Assembly (NCBI GenBank): GCA_016192825.1
Contig: JACPTK010000031.1
Coordinates: forward strand, 1 to 64,000
Direction of reading: 5' to 3'
From: Betaproteobacteria bacterium
Lineage (GTDB): Bacteria > Pseudomonadota > Gammaproteobacteria > Burkholderiales > SG8-41
DNA length: 64,000 nucleotides
The notes beneath the pieces are model-generated. The model made no database searches, had not been told where the DNA came from, and worked only from the letters and a program-made list of their open reading frames with translations. Both the position numbers and the translations under genes were made by a program. The stretch's first letter is position 1; each line of letters begins with the position of its first letter. This document shows positions 17,448 to 27,001 of this stretch, one piece after another.

Positions 17448-18092
17448 TCAGTCTTTCACTGTTTTAGACCGGTATTCGCACAGATCGTTGATCATACACC
17501 CCGGGCATTTTGGCTTGCGCGCCTGGCACACGTAGCGCCCGTGCAGGATCAGCCAGTGATGCGCGTCGTGCTTGAATTCGCCGGGCACGGCCTTGAGCAG
17601 CTTCTCCTCGACTGCCCGCACGTCTTTTCCCGGCGCGATGCCGGTGCGGTTGGAAACCCGGAAGATGTGAGTGTCCACCGCGATCGTGGGCTGGCCGAAC
17701 GCGGTGTTGAGGATGACGTTGGCGGTCTTGCGACCGACCCCCGGCAGCGCCTCCAGTTCCTCGCGCGTGCGCGGCACCTCCCCGTGGTGTCTTTGGATGA
17801 GCAGCCGGCAGGCGGCGAGCAGGTTCTTCGCCTTGGTGCGGTAGAGGCCGATGCGCCTGATGTGGCGCTCCAGGCCCTTGCGGCCGAGCGCGATCATGGC
17901 GCCGGGCGTGCCGGCCGCCTTGAACAGCTCGACGGTGGCGAGGTTCACGCTCTTGTCGGTGGCCTGGGCCGACAGCACGACGGAGACCAGCAGCTCGAAC
18001 GGCGATGCATGGACGAGCTCGGTTCGCGGCGCAGGGTCGGCGGCTCGCAGCCTCCTGAAAATCTCGCGACGCTGCTCGGGTGTCATCGGCAT
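17448..18092 (-). CDS. nth: Endonuclease III
   Basis: The 214-residue DNA glycosylase/AP lyase excises oxidised pyrimidines. The helix-hairpin-helix with catalytic Lys is visible (LPGVGRKTANVIL), as are the catalytic Asp (AVDTHIFRVSNR) and the [4Fe-4S] cluster motif C-x6-C-x2-C-x5-C near the C-terminus (VCQARKPKCPGCMINDLC). Length is normal for the family. It follows the two-cluster ferredoxin gene on the same strand, a common betaproteobacterial arrangement. A decayed 3' fragment of a second nth lies at 11201-11353. Confidence 0.95.
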   Translation of the reverse strand: MPMTPEQRREIFRRLRAADPAPRTELVHASPFELLVSVVLSAQATDKSVNLATVELFKAAGTPGAMIALGRKGLERHIRRIGLYRTKAKNLLAACRLLIQRHHGEVPRTREELEALPGVGRKTANVILNTAFGQPTIAVDTHIFRVSNRTGIAPGKDVRAVEEKLLKAVPGEFKHDAHHWLILHGRYVCQARKPKCPGCMINDLCEYRSKTVKD

Positions 18093-18125
18093 CGGCTACT
18101 CACTATCAACGATCCACGCCTTTCC

Positions 18126-18539
18126 TTAAGAACGGCCGCGGTCACGCAGCCGCTGGCGGGCGCGCTGCATGACGCGCTCGATCGTCGCTTGCTTTCCGCG
18201 CCGGCCAGTGCGCTCGCGCCCCGAGGCAAGCTCACCCGCGCGCGCTCGCTCCAGGCGCGCGCGACGCGCCACGTGGCGCCGCCGGTATTGATCGGCACGC
18301 CGCCTGCGCTGTTCATGCGTCCAGGTCTCCCCGCTTTCGACCATCGCGATGCAGTCCACGGGGCACGGCGGCAGGCACAGCTTGCAGCCGGTGCATTCCG
18401 ATGCGATCACCGTATGCATGAGCCGCGCCGCGCCGACGATGGCGTCGACGGGGCAGGCCTCGAGGCACAGCGTGCAGCCGATGCACGTCAGTTCATCAAT
18501 CACCGCAACTGCCGGGGCCTTGACAGCACCTGAAGCCAT
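18126..18539 (-). CDS. Two [4Fe-4S] ferredoxin, RnfB/RsxB-like
   Basis: The 137-residue protein carries two bacterial ferredoxin motifs near the N-terminus, [12 protein letters not shown] and [12 protein letters not shown], followed by a long Arg-rich tail. It resembles the ferredoxin part of RnfB/RsxB as found next to nth in betaproteobacteria; the membrane anchor and the first RnfB domain are missing. The ATG at 18539 is preferred to an in-frame TTG at 18554. It likely supplies electrons or acts in Fe-S maintenance; the partner is not evident here. Confidence 0.8.
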   Translation of the reverse strand: MASGAVKAPAVAVIDELTCIGCTLCLEACPVDAIVGAARLMHTVIASECTGCKLCLPPCPVDCIAMVESGETWTHEQRRRRADQYRRRHVARRARLERARAGELASGRERTGRRGKQATIERVMQRARQRLRDRGRS

Positions 18540-18554
18540 GCGATCTTGATTCAA

Positions 18555-18653
18555 GATTCGGGATCCGGGATGCGGGATGCGGGATCGAAGGTTGAGATTT
18601 TATCTCGCATCTCGTATCTCGTGACTCGCATCTCGTATCCCGCATCGCGTATC
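18555..18653. repeat. Period-7 inverted repeat centred on ATTTTAT
   Basis: Left of ATTTTAT (18597-18603) run heptads of the type GATnCGG; right of it run complementary heptads of the type CTCGCAT/CTCGTAT. The arms can pair into one long imperfect hairpin. The right arm touches the pyrD stop codon at 18652, so on the minus strand it sits directly downstream of pyrD and before the ferredoxin start. Similar elements lie at 19693-19803, 31661-31744 and 39344-39506. Confidence 0.75.
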
Positions 18654-19668
18654 AGGCGCTGCACAGCGCCTCAACGCACTCGCGCACCAGCGCCGGTCCG
18701 TGGTAGACCAGCCCGGTATAGAGCTGGACCAGGCTCGCGCCCGCGGCCATTTTTTCGCGGGCGTCCGCCCCGCTCATGATGCCGCCGACCCCGATCACGG
18801 GGACCTCGCCCTGCAGCGCGCGGCATAGGTCGTGCACGACGCGGGTCGAGCGCGCCGTGATCGGCGCGCCGCTCAGGCCGCCGGCCTCGGCGGCGTGGGG
18901 CAGGCCGATCACGCCGTCGCGGGCCGTGGTGGTGTTGGTGGCGATCACGGCCTCCACGCGGTGCCGCCGCAGCAACCCGGCAATCGCCACGGTCTGCCCG
19001 GCGTCCAGGTCGGGCGCGATCTTGACGGCGAGCGGGACCTGCTTTCCGTGGGCGTCGGCGAGCCGATGCTGCTCCGCCTTCAGCATGCCGAGCAGGTGGT
19101 CGAGAGCCGCGTCCTGCTGCAGGTCGCGCAGATCCTTCGTGTTGGGCGAGGAAATATTGACCGTCACGTAGCTCGCGAGGGGGTAGACCTTGCGCAGGCA
19201 GGCGAGGTAATCGTCGGCCGCGCGTTCATTGGGCGTGTTGGCGTTCTTGCCGATGTTGATGCCCAGCACGCCGCGGTAGCGGGCGCGCTTCACGTTCTCG
19301 ACCAGGCGGTCGACACCCTCGCTGTTGAACCCCAGGCGGTTGATGACTGCTTGCGCGGCCGGAAGCCGGAACATGCGCGGTCGCGGATTACCCGGCTGCG
19401 GGCGCGGCGTCACCGTGCCGATCTCGAGGAAGCCGAATCCGAGCCGGGCGAGCGCGTCGATGTATTCGCCGTTCTTGTCGAGTCCCGCCGCGAGGCCCAC
19501 CGGGTTCGGGAAGACGAGGCCCATGACGCTGCGCGCACAGGATGCCGGCGCCGGATCGGGGGAAGGCGCCAGTCCGGCGCGCGCGAGGACCTGGAGCGCC
19601 TCGAGCGTGAAGTGATGCGCCGCCTCGGGTTCGAGCGCGAACAGCAGCGGGCGCACCAGCGAATACAT
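18652..19668 (-). CDS. pyrD: Dihydroorotate dehydrogenase (quinone), class 2
   Basis: The 338-residue enzyme oxidises dihydroorotate to orotate in pyrimidine synthesis using FMN and quinone. The N-terminal membrane-associating helix ([18 protein letters not shown]), [16 protein letters not shown], the Ser-base region [11 protein letters not shown] and the phosphate-binding [11 protein letters not shown] are all present. The length is typical of class 2 proteins. It is transcribed toward the ferredoxin and nth genes, separated from them by a period-7 repeat, with another such repeat upstream. Confidence 0.95.
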   Translation of the reverse strand: MYSLVRPLLFALEPEAAHHFTLEALQVLARAGLAPSPDPAPASCARSVMGLVFPNPVGLAAGLDKNGEYIDALARLGFGFLEIGTVTPRPQPGNPRPRMFRLPAAQAVINRLGFNSEGVDRLVENVKRARYRGVLGINIGKNANTPNERAADDYLACLRKVYPLASYVTVNISSPNTKDLRDLQQDAALDHLLGMLKAEQHRLADAHGKQVPLAVKIAPDLDAGQTVAIAGLLRRHRVEAVIATNTTTARDGVIGLPHAAEAGGLSGAPITARSTRVVHDLCRALQGEVPVIGVGGIMSGADAREKMAAGASLVQLYTGLVYHGPALVRECVEALCSA

Positions 19669-19692
19669 GGCGTTATTCTAACGCGAGCGATC

Positions 19693-19803
19693 AGCTGCTA
19701 GCTCCCAGCTCCCAGCTCCCAGCTCCCAGCTAGCAGCATTTTACCTGGTCCCTTCTTTTCCCGCTCGCTCGTCGCTGGAAGCTGGAAGCTCGAAGCCGGC
19801 AGC
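19693..19803. repeat. Period-7 repeat between pyrD and permease gene
   Basis: AGCTCCC is repeated four times with flanking variants (19693-19737), followed by ATTTTAC at 19738-19744. A second, looser set of heptads of type AAGCTGG/AAGCTCG follows to about 19803. This is the same plan as the element at 18555: heptad arm, ATTTTA-type centre, opposite arm. It occupies the divergent region upstream of pyrD and of the permease. Confidence 0.65.
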
Positions 19804-19870
19804 CCATTGCGGCAGCCGCAGTGTTTGACCACGTGCATGCCGCGTGTTAGAACGCGCGGGCGGGAAAGGC

Positions 19871-20953
19871 ATGATGATCACCCAACAGCGCATCGAGCAG
19901 ATCATCCAGGTCGTCGCCATCACCATACTGGTGATCGGCTGCCTGATGGTGCTCAGGCCGTTCCTCGCGGCGGTCCTCACCGCGGCAATCCTTTGCTACT
20001 CGACGTGGCCGGTCTACGCGTTTCTGGAAAGGACGGCCGGAGGCCGGCGCTGGCTCGCCGCGCTGGCAATGACCGCGTTGCTGATCCTGGTGCTGGTCAT
20101 CCCGCTCGCGGTGATCGCGGTGAGCTACGCCGACGACGTTCCGCGCCTCATCGAGAGCGCGCGGGAGATGATCGCTGACGGACTGCCGGGGCCGCCGGCG
20201 TGGGTCGCCTCGATACCGCTCTTGGGCGAGTCGCTCGATGCCGGCTGGCGCGAGATCGTGGGCAGCCAGGCGAACCTGGTGGAGGCGCTGAAGCGCCTGG
20301 CGCAGCCCGCGCGCGAGGTCGCGGTGCGGACCGGCATCCTCATCGGGGAGGGCGTCCTGGAGTTCACGCTGATCGCCTTCATCGGCTATTTCTTCTACCG
20401 TGACGGGGCGGCGCTCATCGGCGCGCTGCGCAGGGGGCTCGACCGCGTCGCGGGCCACCTCGCCGGGCGGCTGCTCGAGATCGTCGGCGGCACCATCAAC
20501 GGCGTGATCTACGGCATCGTCGGTACCGGCATCGCGCAGGCGATCGCCGCGGTGGTGGGCTTCGTCATCGCCGGCGTGCCGGGCGCGCTGATGCTGGGCT
20601 TCGTGACGTTCTTCCTGTCCATCGTGCCGGCGGGGCCGGCGCTGATCTGGGTCGGGGCGGCGGTCTGGCTGTTCTACCAGGACCAGACCGGCTGGGCGGT
20701 GTTCATGGCGCTGTGGGGCTTCTTCGTGATCAGCGGCATCGACAACATCGTGAAGCCGCTGCTGATCAGCCGCGGCGCGAGCCTGCCGTTCGCGCTGGTT
20801 CTGCTCGGCGTCCTCGGCGGGGTGCTTGCCTTCGGCTTCGTCGGGATTTTCCTCGGCCCCGTGCTGCTGGCCGTCGGATTCAACCTCGTGCGCAGTTGGA
20901 CCCAGGCGCGGGGACTGGCGGCCGACGCTCTTTCCGAGCCGCCGCGCGGCTAG
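19871..20953 (+). CDS. AI-2E/PerM family transporter
   Basis: The 360-residue protein has about seven or eight hydrophobic segments with the family's central hydrophilic region (residues 70-140) and the C-terminal pattern FFVISGIDNIVKPLLIS, then GVLGGVLAFGFVGIFLGP. This family exports small molecules or ions (AI-2, polyols, sodium/proton). The ATG at 19871 follows GGGAAAGG; an in-frame upstream start is weaker. No functional partner is adjacent. A 12-bp perfect hairpin starting at its stop codon could terminate it. Confidence 0.85.
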   Translation: MMITQQRIEQIIQVVAITILVIGCLMVLRPFLAAVLTAAILCYSTWPVYAFLERTAGGRRWLAALAMTALLILVLVIPLAVIAVSYADDVPRLIESAREMIADGLPGPPAWVASIPLLGESLDAGWREIVGSQANLVEALKRLAQPAREVAVRTGILIGEGVLEFTLIAFIGYFFYRDGAALIGALRRGLDRVAGHLAGRLLEIVGGTINGVIYGIVGTGIAQAIAAVVGFVIAGVPGALMLGFVTFFLSIVPAGPALIWVGAAVWLFYQDQTGWAVFMALWGFFVISGIDNIVKPLLISRGASLPFALVLLGVLGGVLAFGFVGIFLGPVLLAVGFNLVRSWTQARGLAADALSEPPRG

Positions 20954-21158
20954 CAGCCTGTCGGACTTGGCGTTTCGACAGGCTGCTAACAGCAAAACCG
21001 CCTGCGAATTGCGAATGAAATACGGGATGACGACCCTTCTTGGCCTCCAACGGGCACGCGAGCAGGCTGAAAATAAGGTTTTCACTGCCTTTTTCTATCG
21101 TTCTTGCGCAGGCGGTTTTGCATTTAGGAGTTTGTCGATCCTAAGTCCGACAAACTCC
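20952..21158. repeat. Composite structured repeat R1 with CAAAACCGCC inverted repeats
   Basis: Four paired arms are visible. A hairpin has AGCAGCCTGTCG (20952-20963) pairing with CGACAGGCTGCT (20976-20987). Long-range inverted repeats are GCAAAACCGCCTGCG (20992-21006) and its complement (21107-21121), enclosing 100 bases. A second hairpin has GGAGTTTGTCG (21127-21137) with CGACAAACTCC (21148-21158). The plan recurs at 29255-29455 and 40196-40401, and partly at 62886-62936. No reading frame is inside. Confidence 0.75.
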
Positions 21159-21192
21159 CAGCGTAACCGCCGCTTCCCGCGGCATCGGCGAA

Positions 21193-22941
21193 TCAGAAAC
21201 TGGCTCTTGTCTTGATGAGGAACTGGCGGGACTTGATGCCGGGTTCGGCGTTGAGCGGGAAGGCCAGGTCGATGTGGATCACGCGGCCGGTGGCGGTGCG
21301 GTCGTTCAGGATGCGCAGACCGAAGCCGACATCGCCGAGCCATCCCGGATTGGCGGTGTTCTGGTTCACGCCACCCCAAGCGCGGCCGTAGTCGAAGAAG
21401 ACGGCGCCGCCGACCCGGAACAGGCGGAACGGGTACCAGTCGGAGTACGCCCGCTGTTCCAGCGACAGCAGCGCCCGATGCGTGCCGGTCTGGTAGCGCA
21501 GCGGGTAGCCGCGCAAGCCGCTGTCGCCGCCGAGCAGGAGCTGGTCCGCGGCGTTGCCGTTGGCGACCGTATCCGCGGAAATCGAGGCGAAGAACAACCG
21601 GTGCCGTCCCTGCGGGTGATAGTATTTCGCCCCGATCCCGGCGAATTGATGCTCGCCCCCGCCGCTGCCGTACTCGCCACTGGCGTAGGCGGAAGTCAGA
21701 AGGTTGTGGTCTCCAGCGAATGCAAAACCATCGCTGGCGATCGCGGAGTAGATCCACAGGTCCCGCGTGGAGCCCAGGCCGGTCATGGCGCGCCCCAGCT
21801 GCAGCCGGGAGTTGAAACCCAGCGCGAAATACTCCGCGCGCTCGATCCGGTCCCGGTTCTTGACCTTCCGGAAGTCGTCCTCGACCACTTCGTATCGGAT
21901 GAAGGGCGCCACCAGCGTCAGGTCCGTGGGCATTTGCGAGGGGACGGGCAGCCCGGGGTCGATCAGGTAGGCGTCTTTCTGGTATTGAACGCCCAGCGAA
22001 TAGCGCTGCGTCCAGCCGTCCACCAGACCTCTTGAGAGTCCGCCATAGGCTTCTCCCGCGTCGGACTTGTGGCGGTACTGGCCGAGGACGCTGCCGCCGC
22101 TGTATATCGAGTCGATGCGCTCGTTCGTCGACGCCGACACGCCCGCCGCCCAGCGGGAATCCAGCGCGTAAAAAGGCCGGTCCAGCCTGAAAGCGTCGCG
22201 CGTGCCGTCGTCGAAAGTGCCGTGCTGGTATTCGACGGTGGTCCAGCCCCCGAACGCGTGGTTATGGGAAATCGAGAATTCCTTGCCGGTGCGGTCGACG
22301 TCGGAACTGCGTTTCACGCCCAGGGAGATGCCCGTGCCCAGAAGGTTGTATTCGTTCAGCGTCAACTTGCTCGAATTGACGCCGCCCTGCCGGCTCAGGC
22401 TGAATCCCGGGTCCAGCGTCCACGTGTCGCGCGTCGTGACCTCGATGTCGACGATGCCGTCATGGTACGCGACCGGCCGGATGCGGACGTCGTAGAGGTA
22501 ATGATTGCTGCGCAGTATCCGCTCCGATTCTTCGATCAATCGCACCGATAGCGGCTCGCCGCTCTTGAACAGAAGCGCGCGCCGCACCACGCCGGGACGC
22601 GTGCGGATGTGCAGCGTGTTGGCGAGCCGGAACAGCGCATTGTTTTCCCTGGGATCGTCCAGGTCGAAGATGTCCTGGTTGTCGATGCGGATGACGCCGA
22701 TGACGGCCCCGGTGGTCTCCAGTTCCTGAAAGGACGGGACAGGCGTGTTTCCGCCTGCTTGCTGTGCCGCCGCCGGAGCGATCGACAAGGCAAGGGCGAA
22801 GCAAATGCTGCCGAGCCAGCGGATCGAACGGATGGCGGCAGTTCGGGCCGTTTTCCCTTGCGCGATTGAGGAATCGCGGTGCCGATCGTCGCGAGGGCAG
22901 GTCGAGCGCTTGAAGTCGCCCGGTTGTTTCAGGTGGATCAC
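21193..22941 (-). CDS. Outer-membrane surface-antigen (BamA/Omp85-like) barrel with POTRA-like domain
   Basis: The product is about 582 residues from a GTG at 22941; no ATG fits, so the start is uncertain. A hydrophobic stretch ending APAAAQQAGG looks like a signal peptide. A POTRA-like segment follows (TRPGVVRRALLFKSGEPL, EESERILRSNHYLYDVRI). The C-terminal 400 residues are beta-barrel with the Omp85-type motif LLGGDSGLRGYPLRY, and the chain ends in Phe (KTRASF). Such proteins insert or translocate proteins, or carry lipids, across the outer membrane. The neighbours downstream of the shared polarity are a PAP2 phosphatase and an EptA-like transferase, so a cell-envelope role is likely. Confidence 0.8.
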   Translation of the reverse strand: MIHLKQPGDFKRSTCPRDDRHRDSSIAQGKTARTAAIRSIRWLGSICFALALSIAPAAAQQAGGNTPVPSFQELETTGAVIGVIRIDNQDIFDLDDPRENNALFRLANTLHIRTRPGVVRRALLFKSGEPLSVRLIEESERILRSNHYLYDVRIRPVAYHDGIVDIEVTTRDTWTLDPGFSLSRQGGVNSSKLTLNEYNLLGTGISLGVKRSSDVDRTGKEFSISHNHAFGGWTTVEYQHGTFDDGTRDAFRLDRPFYALDSRWAAGVSASTNERIDSIYSGGSVLGQYRHKSDAGEAYGGLSRGLVDGWTQRYSLGVQYQKDAYLIDPGLPVPSQMPTDLTLVAPFIRYEVVEDDFRKVKNRDRIERAEYFALGFNSRLQLGRAMTGLGSTRDLWIYSAIASDGFAFAGDHNLLTSAYASGEYGSGGGEHQFAGIGAKYYHPQGRHRLFFASISADTVANGNAADQLLLGGDSGLRGYPLRYQTGTHRALLSLEQRAYSDWYPFRLFRVGGAVFFDYGRAWGGVNQNTANPGWLGDVGFGLRILNDRTATGRVIHIDLAFPLNAEPGIKSRQFLIKTRASF

Positions 22942-22973
22942 TCGCTTGCCCGGTCTCGGGGCCGGGCTTGAGG

Positions 22974-23705
22974 TTATCCCGCGCCCGTCCCGGCCGCCGA
23001 GGCTTGTGCGACTTTCGGTGGACCCATGATCGAGACATAAAGCGCAAGTATTACCAGCCAGCACACCAGCGCCGACCACAGGTTGTGCGAGAGAAAATGT
23101 GCGCCCTGCGCGACGCGGGCCATGCCGAACGCCATCCCTGCCGCGAGGCCGCCCCACAGGCCGGCCTGTGCCAGGCGGCGGCTGCCCAGCGAGAGGCCGG
23201 CGAAGTAGAACGCCAGCAGGGCGAAACCGGCCGAGGCGTGGCCGCTCGGAAAACAATGTCCCGGCGGTTGCCCTGGCGGGGCCTTGTCGAACAAATCCAG
23301 GCGCGCGGCGTATCCGCCGTACTCGGCCAGGTCGTAGGGGCAGTGACGCGGGCTGCCTGCCTTGAGCAGGCTCACCGAGCCGGGTGCGAGCGCAAGCGCA
23401 AGACTCAGGAACAACAGTAGCCGGCGCCGGTGTTTCAGCACGGGAATCACGAAGGACATCAGCAAGGCCACGATCACCGCGCAGGCGGCCAGAACAACCA
23501 GGTACTTGGCCCACTGATGCGTCACGATCTCGAATACCGCGTTGTAGCGCAGCGGGAAGCGTTCGGAAGCCGCATTGAAAAACCAGCCACTCACCGTGCT
23601 GTCGAGCCGGGTTGTTTCCAGCGCGAGCAGCGATAGAGCGGCCACCAGCGCCGGGCGGAGGTGGCGCAGGAAAAAATCACGCTTGTCGCCATTGCGCCCG
23701 GTCAT
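22974..23705 (-). CDS. PAP2-family membrane phosphatase
   Basis: The 243-residue protein has about six transmembrane helices and the three phosphatase motifs: K-x6-RP-like KAGSPRHCPYD, PSGH (CFPSGHASAGF), and R-x5-H (GMARVAQGAHFLSH). The family removes phosphate from undecaprenyl or lipid A substrates (LpxE/LpxT-like). The start overlaps the stop of the EptA-like gene (ATGA), so the two are translationally coupled and may modify the same lipid. Confidence 0.85.
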   Translation of the reverse strand: MTGRNGDKRDFFLRHLRPALVAALSLLALETTRLDSTVSGWFFNAASERFPLRYNAVFEIVTHQWAKYLVVLAACAVIVALLMSFVIPVLKHRRRLLLFLSLALALAPGSVSLLKAGSPRHCPYDLAEYGGYAARLDLFDKAPPGQPPGHCFPSGHASAGFALLAFYFAGLSLGSRRLAQAGLWGGLAAGMAFGMARVAQGAHFLSHNLWSALVCWLVILALYVSIMGPPKVAQASAAGTGAG

Positions 23706-25405
23706 GATTTGCACGGGCCGAACAGGTCGCGTTCCGGGCGGTAGACCGATGTCCGCACGTTCGACAGGCCCAGGACGGAATGGAAAAGGTAATCGTGCGA
23801 GACCGGCTCGCGCTGCCTTGCCTCGAGGCAGGCGGTGTCGATTCCCGGGCGCTCGCGCATGCCCTCGGACAGCCACAGCAGCATCGGGACATGGACCTGC
23901 TCGTCCGGTGCAAGTGCGTAGGGGATACCGTGCAAGTACAGCCCGTTCTCGCCCAGCGACTCGCCGTGGTCCGACACGTACAGCATCGCCGTGTCAAAAC
24001 GCGCCGCATTGCTCCGCAGCAGGTCGATCGTCTGGCTCAATACGTGGTCGGTGTAGCGCAGGGTATTGTCATAGGCGTTCACTATGTTCTGGCGCAGGCA
24101 GTGGTCGAGCTGGACGGTGTTGCACACCGGCGTGAAGTACCCGAAGGCCGGCGGGTAGCGCTTGAAGTAGGCCGGGCCGTGGCTGCCACGCATGTGCAGC
24201 ACGATGACGGCGTCGCCGTCCAGCCTGTCGATTCGGGACTGCAGGCCGTGCAGGAGGATCTCGTCGTAGCATTCGCCATCGCGGCACAGGCCGGGCACCT
24301 TCAGGTTCGACAGGTCCTCATAAGGCACGCGGTCGCACACGCCCTTGCAGCCGGAGTTGTTGTCCCGCCATTGCACCGTGACGCCGGCGCGCTGCAGCAC
24401 GTCGAGCAATCCCTCGCGTCGCAGCGCAAGCGTGTCCTCGAAGCGGTCGCGGCCGACATCCAGGAACATGCACGGCAGCGACACCGCCGTGGACGTGCCG
24501 CAGGCGCTGGCGTCGGAGAAGCTGAGCACGTGCTGCCGCGCCAGCTCGGGATTGGTGGGGCGCGGGTAGCCGTTTAGCGAGAAGTTTGCCGCCCGGGCGG
24601 TTTCCCCGACCACTACCATCGTGAGCGTTGGCTTGCCCGCGCGCGCTGCCGCGACCGCGCGCGTGGCGTCGGCACCGACGACCTCCAGCACGATGGGGGC
24701 GGCCAGATACCGCTTGAGGTACCCGTGCGCCGCGGCCACGATGTTGTGGGGCACGAGCATGAGGCGCAGTTCGCGATGGTTGCGCAGCAAGGACGCATAA
24801 TGCTGGTAGTTGACGAACAGCACGGCGACCAGGCAGGCGGCGGCGGCCACCATGCCGAGCGCCTTGATGCCCAGCTCGCGCGTCGCGGGCCCGCCGGCCA
24901 CGCGCACCCGGGCGATGAGCAGCGCCGGCAGCAGGCCGAATACCAGCAGCCAGGCCGACAGGCGCCAGCTCACAAGATCCTGCGCCTCGGCTGCGTGGGT
25001 CTGCACGACGTTGGCGATCATGCTGTGGTCCAGCAGCATGCCGTAGGTGTACGTGAAGTAGCTTGCAGCCGCCGAGCTCAGCAGCACGGCGCCGAGCACC
25101 GCCTTGGTGGCGCGCCCCCAGGTCAGCAGGCTCAACAGCAGATAGACCCAGGCCAGCACAAGCAGCGGCAGGGATAGCAGGAAGAGGAAGTTGTCCGTAC
25201 GCAGGCCGCCCACGTCCTGCCAGACCGCGCGCCAGAACGGAAAATTGCCTAGCGCGACCAGCCACAACGAGGCCAGCAGCGTGAGCGTCGGCCGTCTGAG
25301 CGTGAAATTGCGCAGCGACACGGGTGCCGCGCGCCTGCCACGATCGGACCACCGGGAGACGACAATCGGTATGGAATTTTGCGCCGGAACAGGAGTAGCA
25401 GGCAT
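23702..25405 (-). CDS. eptA: Lipid A phosphoethanolamine transferase, EptA-like
   Basis: The 567-residue protein has five N-terminal transmembrane segments (to about residue 210) and a periplasmic sulfatase-fold domain. The metal-binding Glu is in VVVGETARAANFSLNGY, the nucleophilic Thr in ACGTSTAVSLPCMF, and the metal site in YVSDHGESLGENGLYLHG. Paired cysteines (SGCKGVCDRV, CRDGEC) match EptA/MCR disulfides. It transfers phosphoethanolamine to lipid A and lowers negative surface charge. The start has no clear ribosome site. It is coupled to the PAP2 phosphatase. Confidence 0.9.
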   Translation of the reverse strand: MPATPVPAQNSIPIVVSRWSDRGRRAAPVSLRNFTLRRPTLTLLASLWLVALGNFPFWRAVWQDVGGLRTDNFLFLLSLPLLVLAWVYLLLSLLTWGRATKAVLGAVLLSSAAASYFTYTYGMLLDHSMIANVVQTHAAEAQDLVSWRLSAWLLVFGLLPALLIARVRVAGGPATRELGIKALGMVAAAACLVAVLFVNYQHYASLLRNHRELRLMLVPHNIVAAAHGYLKRYLAAPIVLEVVGADATRAVAAARAGKPTLTMVVVGETARAANFSLNGYPRPTNPELARQHVLSFSDASACGTSTAVSLPCMFLDVGRDRFEDTLALRREGLLDVLQRAGVTVQWRDNNSGCKGVCDRVPYEDLSNLKVPGLCRDGECYDEILLHGLQSRIDRLDGDAVIVLHMRGSHGPAYFKRYPPAFGYFTPVCNTVQLDHCLRQNIVNAYDNTLRYTDHVLSQTIDLLRSNAARFDTAMLYVSDHGESLGENGLYLHGIPYALAPDEQVHVPMLLWLSEGMRERPGIDTACLEARQREPVSHDYLFHSVLGLSNVRTSVYRPERDLFGPCKS

Positions 25406-25508
25406 GGCGGGAGGTTAGTCCGCCGCGCATCAAGGACTTGAAACGAACCTGTGACGAAAGAGTGAAGCCTCCGGGGGGGCGGTCCTCCCCCAGGCAGCCG
25501 TCGTTGCT

Positions 25509-26321
25509 TCACTTGGCGGCCTTTGATTCGAGCAGATGGTGGGCCGCAATACGGCCTTGCTTCACCAACGATGCGTCCACGATACCGGGCAAGAGCGCGT
25601 TCAGCCGGACGAAAATCCGCTCCGGGCCGCCGAGGGTGACTTCCTGTCTGTCTCCGGCAAGGGCGTCGGCGATCGCGACCGCCACTTTTTCCGGCGCGTC
25701 CACGGCCGTGCCGGTATCGGCCATCAGCGCGCGCGCCGCGGGTCCGTTCATCGCGGTGGCGGTGGCGCGGGGTGCGATATAGAGCACTTTCACGCCTGAA
25801 TCGGCGAGTTCCCTGCGCAACGCCTCGGAGAACCCGCGCAGCGCGAACTTGGTGGCGGAGTAGGCGGCGTGGTACGGAAAGCCGATCGCGCCGAAGACCG
25901 AGCCGATGTTGACGATGCATCCGGTGCCGCGCTGGAGCAGGTGCGGCAGCGCCGCGCGCGCAAGCAGCAGCGGCGCCGTGACGTTGACCTCGATCAGGTC
26001 CCGCAGGGCGGCCTCGTCCTCGCCGGCAAAGGCGCTGAAACGCGAGCGCCCGGCATTGTTGATGAGCACGTCGATCCCGCCCAGCGATTCGTGCGCGCAC
26101 CGTACGAGCTCAGCGTGGCTGCCGGGACGCGCCAGGTCGGATGGCAGGGAAACGGCGGGCGCGGCGGCGTTCGAGATTTCCCCGGCCAGTCGCGCGAGGC
26201 GATTAGTGTCCCGTCCCGCCAGCGCCAGGCGGGCGCCGCGCCGGGCCAGTTCCGGGGCCAGGGCGCGGCCTATGCCGCCGGTCGCACCGGTCAGCAGGAT
26301 GCGGCTGCCGGCGATCTTCAT
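25509..26321 (-). CDS. Short-chain dehydrogenase/reductase
   Basis: The 270-residue protein has the classical SDR pattern: TGATGGIG nucleotide loop (residues 10-17), NNAG, and catalytic Tyr/Lys in YSATKFALRGF. An Arg after the glycine motif (AGRDTNRL) favours NADP. It ends a four-gene minus-strand cluster (hemolysin-like, AMP ligase, HO-like oxidase, SDR) whose members overlap by 4 to 14 bases. The substrate is unknown; a fatty acyl or ketone product of the neighbouring enzymes is possible. Confidence 0.85.
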   Translation of the reverse strand: MKIAGSRILLTGATGGIGRALAPELARRGARLALAGRDTNRLARLAGEISNAAAPAVSLPSDLARPGSHAELVRCAHESLGGIDVLINNAGRSRFSAFAGEDEAALRDLIEVNVTAPLLLARAALPHLLQRGTGCIVNIGSVFGAIGFPYHAAYSATKFALRGFSEALRRELADSGVKVLYIAPRATATAMNGPAARALMADTGTAVDAPEKVAVAIADALAGDRQEVTLGGPERIFVRLNALLPGIVDASLVKQGRIAAHHLLESKAAK

Positions 26322-27001
26322 GCCGCGATCCCGCGCGGCCGGCCGGCGGCCCGGTCCGAGTCAAGCGCCCGGAACACCTCGCCGTAGAGTTTGTAAAAGA
26401 CCCGGGCGCAGTGAACGAGCGTCTCACGGTCGTGAGCGTGGTCGAACCGGTCGACGAGCGTGGCAAAGAAGCGGGTGTGGCCGACATCGAGCTCGCCGTG
26501 CGAGGTGAGGTAGGTGAACGCTGCGGGCGGCAGCCGCAGGGAGCCCATCAGCGCTTCCGCCGCCCGGCTGGCGACCGCCGTGCTGGTGCCTTCGAGCACC
26601 AGCACCATGCCCAGGAAGCCGACTGGATTAAGGCGCGCGATGACGTCGTAGGCGTAGGCGACGAGCAGTTCCGCGGCCAGTCCGGGCCGGCCGCTCCGGA
26701 CGGCTTCGGCGTCCCCGCCGCAGGCGCCGATGTCGTCGAGTATCCATTCCTGGTGCCCGGTTTCCTCCTTGATGTACTCGACCATGGCGGTGCGCAGCCA
26801 CTCGAGCCGCGCCGGCAACCTGGCGCCGCACGCCATGAGCAGCGGCAAGGTGTGCTTGACGTGATGATAGGCCTCGCCCAGAAACGCGAGGTAATCGGCG
26901 CGGGTGAGGCGCCCGGCGGCACCGTCGCGGATGAACGGGATGGCGAGCAGCTCGGCGCGCTCCCGTTCGGTGGCATGCAGCAGGTCGTCATGAAAGCTCA
27001 T
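26318..27001 (-). CDS. Haem-oxygenase-fold iron-containing redox enzyme (TenA/PqqC-like)
   Basis: The 227-residue all-helical protein has conserved His and Glu positions (GEAYHHVKHTLPLL, EYIKEETGHQEWIL, VLEGTSTAV, THTR-like ELDVGHTRFF) typical of haem-oxygenase-like di-iron oxidases. The ATG at 27001 gives the MSFHDD start and overlaps the ligase gene by 14 bases. Family members oxidise fatty acids or amino acids using iron and oxygen. It overlaps the SDR gene by ATGA. The reaction is unknown. Confidence 0.75.
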   Translation of the reverse strand: MSFHDDLLHATERERAELLAIPFIRDGAAGRLTRADYLAFLGEAYHHVKHTLPLLMACGARLPARLEWLRTAMVEYIKEETGHQEWILDDIGACGGDAEAVRSGRPGLAAELLVAYAYDVIARLNPVGFLGMVLVLEGTSTAVASRAAEALMGSLRLPPAAFTYLTSHGELDVGHTRFFATLVDRFDHAHDRETLVHCARVFYKLYGEVFRALDSDRAAGRPRGIAA